This document shows, in pieces, positions 31,805 to 34,215 of a DNA stretch of 34,215 nucleotides (position 1 is its first letter; every line of letters starts with the position of its first letter). The stretch covers positions 1-34,215 of the forward strand of contig JBGSWL010000115.1 in NCBI GenBank assembly GCA_041752455.1, given 5' to 3'. A program made the position numbers and the translations under genes. Below the pieces are notes generated by a model that did not search any database, was not told the DNA's origin, and was given only the letters and a program-made list of their open reading frames with translations. This DNA comes from JBGSWL01 sp041752455. GTDB taxonomy: Bacteria > Pseudomonadota > Alphaproteobacteria > Rhizobiales > Rhizobiaceae.

Positions 31805-31846
31805 CAATGGCTTGACCCTGCCGCCGCCGCCAAACTAACTGTGGGC

Positions 31847-32311
31847 ATGGGCGACCGCATCACCATATCCGTGGCACACCTGCCGCATGGCGTCGGGCTG
31901 GATCTGCCGGCCTATGAAACCGCCGGAGCTGCGGGCATGGATATGCGCGCCGCTGTTGCCGAAGATCAACCGCTGATCATCGCGCCGGGCGGAAGGGCCT
32001 TGGTCCCCACCGGCTTTGTCATGGCTGTTCCGGACGGGTTCGAGGTGCAGGTGCGGCCCCGCTCCGGCCTTGCGATCCGCCATGGCATAACCTGCCTCAA
32101 TGCGCCGGGCACCATTGACAGCGATTATCGCGGCGAGGTGATGGTGATCCTTGCCAACTTCGGTGAAGAGTCGTTCGAGGTGACGCGCGGCATGCGCATC
32201 GCGCAACTGGTCGTAGCGCCAGTGGTGCGCCCGGCAATCATGGAAGTCGAAAGCCTCGACCTTGCGACGGCGCGCGGCTCAGGTGGCTTTGGCTCGACAG
32301 GAACGGATTGA
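31847..32311 (+). CDS. dut: dUTP pyrophosphatase (trimeric dUTPase)
   Basis: Hydrolyses dUTP to dUMP and pyrophosphate, keeping uracil out of DNA. 154 residues from the ATG at 31847 (a GTG at 31841 would add two). The five dUTPase motifs are seen in order: GAAGMDMRAAV, PRSGLAIRHGI, LNAPGTIDSDYRGEVMVILANFG, RIAQLVVAPV, and GSGGFGSTG at the C-terminus. No Shine-Dalgarno precedes either start. 42 bp after the GyrI-like gene with no terminator, so it may be read from the tetR promoter. A possible own promoter is weak. Relatives usually place dut directly after coaBC; here it is about 5.8 kb away. Confidence 0.95.
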   Translation: MGDRITISVAHLPHGVGLDLPAYETAGAAGMDMRAAVAEDQPLIIAPGGRALVPTGFVMAVPDGFEVQVRPRSGLAIRHGITCLNAPGTIDSDYRGEVMVILANFGEESFEVTRGMRIAQLVVAPVVRPAIMEVESLDLATARGSGGFGSTGTD

Positions 32312-32344
32312 TCCCCGTCTGATTGGCAAAGCCCTTTTCGTCGC

Positions 32345-33877
32345 TCACGCCGCCGCTGTCAGCCGGTCGGCGGCTATTCGGTAGGAAATCGCCTCAGCCA
32401 CATGGATACGCCCGACCCGGTTGACGGCATCGAGATCGGCGAGCGTGCGCGCCACTTTCAGGATCCGGTGATACCCACGCGCTGAAAACCGCATCTTGTC
32501 GGCAGCATCCGCCAGCAATTGCATCGCGCCGCCATCGGCATCAGCGATCGTTTCGATCAGCGCCGTCGGACAATGGGCGTTGACGGAAATCGCATCATGA
32601 CCAAGCGCGCGAAACCGCTCCGCCTGGCGCAGACGCGCCGCTGCGACGCGTTGCGCAACCGGCGCGCTGGCTTCTCCGGTGCGTGAGCGTATCAGGTCGC
32701 CCGGCATCACCTGTGGCACGTCGATGCGCAAATCGATCCGGTCCATCAACGGGCCGGAAATACGCGCCTGATATTCCGATGCGCAGCGTGGTCCGCGTGC
32801 GCAGGTATGGCCCGGCTCGCCCGCCATCCCGCAGCGGCACGGGTTCATCGCCGCGACAAGTTGGATGCGCGCCGGATAGGAGACCCGGTGATTGGCCCGC
32901 GCGATCACGCATTCGCTGGTCTCCAGCGGTTGGCGTAGCGAATCCAGCACCTGTGGCGTGAATTCGGGAAACTCGTCGAGAAACAGAACGCCATTGTGCG
33001 CAAGCGACACCTCGCCCGGCCGAGCCCGAATGCCGCCGCCGACCATCGCCGCCATGGATGCGGAATGGTGCGGTGCCCGGAACGGACGCCTGTCCGACAA
33101 TTTGCCGCCCGCCAGATCACCGGCAATCGAAGCGATCATCGAGACGTCAAGCAATTCGCGTGGCGAAAGCGGTGGCAGGATCGACGGCAGGCGCTGCGCC
33201 AGCATGGATTTGCCCGATCCGGGAGGCCCGGCCATCAACAGGTTGTGGCCACCGGCCGCCGCCACTTCCAGCGCCCGGCGAGCGGTTTCCTGGCCGCGGA
33301 TGTCGGCAAGGTCTGGTAGGCCGGACGGCCCGGCGCGCATCGCCGGTTGTGGCCGCGACAGGACCTGCGTCCCGCGGAAATGATTGGCAAGACCGATCAG
33401 GCTGACCGGCGCGAGGATGTCCATTTCTCGGTCCGCCCACGCGGCTTCCGCGCCACAGGCGGCAGGGCAGATCAGGCCCTTGTCCTGCGCATTGGCGGCG
33501 ATTGCGGCGGGCAAAACACCGGCTACAGGCGCAATCGTGCCATCGAGCGACAATTCGCCGAGCACACTGTAACCGGCCAGTGCATCAGCCGGAATGGCAC
33601 CAAGCGCTGCCATCAGGCCAAGCGCGATCGGCAGGTCGAAGTGCGAACCTTCTTTGGGCAGGTCAGCCGGCGCCAGATTGACCGTGACGCGCTTGGGCGG
33701 CATCGAAAGGCCTGAGGCGTGCAAGGCCGATTGCACCCGCTCGCGGCTTTCAGCAACCGCTTTGTCGGGAAGCCCGACAATCTGCATGCCCATCTTGCCG
33801 GGCGAGATCATCACTTGAACATCAACGGGAACCGCTTCGATCCCCTGAAAAGCCACCGTCGAAACCCGCGACACCAT
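32345..33877 (-). CDS. comM: YifB/ComM family Mg chelatase-like AAA+ ATPase
   Basis: AAA+ helicase-like protein; the ComM members studied promote branch migration during integration of transforming DNA. 510 residues from the ATG at 33877, which gives the family start MVSRVSTVAFQGIEAVPVDVQVMISPG; the frame is open to 34165, but that part is promoter. The N-terminal ChlI/Lon-like domain (about 1-170) is followed by Walker A GPPGSGKS (217-224), Walker B VLFLDEFPEF (297-306), and the NPCRCG...C...RC zinc-like cysteine set (C347, C349, C359, C365) just before ISGPLMDRIDLRIDVP. The C-terminal domain ends in RVGRIHVAEAISYR. Convergent with dut, 33 bp apart. A LexA box upstream suggests DNA-damage induction. 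Confidence 0.93.
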   Translation of the reverse strand: MVSRVSTVAFQGIEAVPVDVQVMISPGKMGMQIVGLPDKAVAESRERVQSALHASGLSMPPKRVTVNLAPADLPKEGSHFDLPIALGLMAALGAIPADALAGYSVLGELSLDGTIAPVAGVLPAAIAANAQDKGLICPAACGAEAAWADREMDILAPVSLIGLANHFRGTQVLSRPQPAMRAGPSGLPDLADIRGQETARRALEVAAAGGHNLLMAGPPGSGKSMLAQRLPSILPPLSPRELLDVSMIASIAGDLAGGKLSDRRPFRAPHHSASMAAMVGGGIRARPGEVSLAHNGVLFLDEFPEFTPQVLDSLRQPLETSECVIARANHRVSYPARIQLVAAMNPCRCGMAGEPGHTCARGPRCASEYQARISGPLMDRIDLRIDVPQVMPGDLIRSRTGEASAPVAQRVAAARLRQAERFRALGHDAISVNAHCPTALIETIADADGGAMQLLADAADKMRFSARGYHRILKVARTLADLDAVNRVGRIHVAEAISYRIAADRLTAAA

Positions 33878-33971
33878 TTGGGCGCCCCCGCAAACACCAG
33901 ACGGTCGCAGCGCACGTGCCAGCCATGGCGCCGCTGCCCTCGTCATCCCCACACGTGTCCGCTCTTTGATG

Positions 33972-34000
33972 AGTGTGTGAAATTGCGGAAAACAAGTCAA
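33972..34000 (-). promoter_or_regulatory. comM promoter
   Basis: On the minus strand TTGACT (34000-33995) and CACACT (33977-33972) are 17 bp apart. The -35 is five of six, the -10 three of six. The LexA box ends directly against the -35, a position fit for repression. Transcription would begin about 88 nt before the comM start. Confidence 0.5.
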
Positions 34001-34015
34001 GAACAATTGCAGAAC
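34001..34015 (-). promoter_or_regulatory. LexA (SOS) box of alphaproteobacterial type, GTTC-N7-GTTC
   Basis: On the minus strand GTTC (34015-34012), TGCAATT, GTTC (34004-34001): an exact match to the direct-repeat LexA motif known for alphaproteobacteria. It abuts the -35 of the comM promoter, so binding should repress comM until DNA damage. The match and position are seen; regulation is inferred. Confidence 0.7.
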
Positions 34016-34078
34016 AATATCCCGCCCTGCGGGCAGTGCGGTTGCATGCGGTTGTAGCCTTGGAACAAAAGTGACGCC

Positions 34079-34128
34079 GGAGCAATTCCAGCGAAAGTGG
34101 GCACCGGTTTCGCGTCCGGGATTGCGAC
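34079..34128. repeat. Palindromic intergenic element resembling rhizobial RPE/RIME-type repeats
   Basis: GCAATTCC (34082-34089) pairs with GGGATTGC (34118-34125) with one mismatch that is a G-U pair in RNA, and GCGAAA (34091-34096) pairs perfectly with TTTCGC (34108-34113); an asymmetric bulge separates the two stems and an 11-nt loop closes them. The AGCAATTCC...TCCGG-ATTGCG outline resembles short mosaic palindromes abundant in rhizobial intergenic regions. It lies 12 bp past the gshB stop and may act as its terminator or mRNA end. Confidence 0.6.
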
Positions 34129-34139
34129 CGACAAATAAC

Positions 34140-34215
34140 TCAGGTCCGCTTGGCTTCCACCGCATCCCAGAACAGCGCCGCGATATCGGCGCCGCCGAAT
34201 TTCTTCACCTCGCGC
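34140..34215 (-). CDS. gshB: C-terminal end of glutathione synthetase (partial, cut by window edge)
   Basis: Only the last 24 codons are present: REVKKFGGADIAALFWDAVEAKRT and a TGA stop at 34142-34140. GshB proteins end in a very similar way (a REV/REI segment, then a final helix with D-A-hydrophobic-E-A-K/R), and gshB next to yifB/comM is a common rhizobial order. The call rests on this short tail and the neighbourhood, so it is probable, not certain. It would join glutamylcysteine and glycine to make glutathione. Confidence 0.7.
   Translation of the reverse strand, partial: REVKKFGGADIAALFWDAVEAKRT

Larger units (their letters stand above)
33878..34139 (-). other. 262-bp region between comM and gshB: comM leader and promoter, repeat
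   Basis: Non-coding. Reading on the minus strand from gshB: stop of gshB, a palindromic repeat (34079-34128), the LexA box and promoter of comM (33972-34015), then a leader of about 88 nt to the comM ATG. I see no gene in it on either strand. Confidence 0.6.

Noticed and set aside
31812..31841. Possible dut promoter: TTGACC at 31812 with a -10 near 31835-31841, which would make dut leaderless
   Set aside because: The -10 candidates match only two of six positions at 17 or 18 bp spacing, so I do not list it; dut may simply be read from upstream.
32312..32344. Terminator between dut and comM
   Set aside because: GGC-AAA-GCC followed by CTTTT gives only a 3-bp stem, too weak to call.
33878..34165. 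N-terminal extension of comM by 96 codons
   Set aside because: The extension would translate the LexA box and promoter and has no similarity to the YifB/ComM N-terminus, which starts at 33877.

Overview
The window is GC-rich, gene-dense bacterial DNA. I read it as alphaproteobacterial, most likely Hyphomicrobiales (Rhizobiales). The evidence is a ubiE-ubiB-coaBC block with dut nearby, a yifB/comM gene next to what looks like gshB, an alphaproteobacterial-type LexA box (GTTC-N7-GTTC), and a palindromic intergenic element of the kind common in rhizobia. I cannot fix the genus. I see no rRNA, tRNA, CRISPR array, transposase or phage gene.

Layout. 1-1242: 3' part of a flavin amine oxidase. 1431-7064: complete dipeptide ABC transporter operon dppABCDF, with a strong hairpin between dppA and dppB. 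7043-9044: a HupE/UreJ-type membrane protein and a DUF4198-type periplasmic protein, divergent and sharing a CATG start; probably a metal-uptake pair. 9036-11069: an SLC13-type permease with TrkA-C domains, and slyX, both on the minus strand. 11293-19194: a nucleoside uptake and catabolism operon (BMP-type ABC ATPase, an unusual secreted GGAHCC protein, two permeases, cdd, purine nucleoside phosphorylase, deoC, deoA). Facing it on the minus strand are add, upp and a frameshifted retropepsin-like protease, so 11.3-21.6 kb is a nucleoside scavenging island. Imported (deoxy)nucleosides are deaminated, phosphorolysed to bases plus sugar phosphates, and the deoxyribose carbon is sent to central metabolism. 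No deoB and no BMP binding protein are present here.

21680-26035: ubiE, ubiB and coaBC, with a vapBC toxin-antitoxin pair inserted between ubiB and coaBC. The pair carries its own promoter/operator, and vapC abuts coaBC with no gap. 26101-28490: a 1-Cys peroxiredoxin and release factor RF3 (prfC), both minus strand. The peroxiredoxin has an AT-rich promoter with a palindrome.

28624-31804 is the least understood part: a TetR regulator whose promoter is built around a palindromic operator and seems to give a leaderless mRNA, followed by six small genes that overlap or nearly abut (YjbR/MmcQ, SRPBCC/AHSA1, DUF6958-like, DUF1428, VOC/PhnB-like, GyrI-like). All look like small ligand-binding or glyoxalase-type folds under one repressor, and they lead directly into dut. 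I regard this as the best candidate for an undescribed system in the window. The window ends with yifB/comM (minus strand) behind a LexA box and promoter, a palindromic repeat, and the last codons of a probable gshB.

All family calls come from reading motifs by eye; no database search was run.
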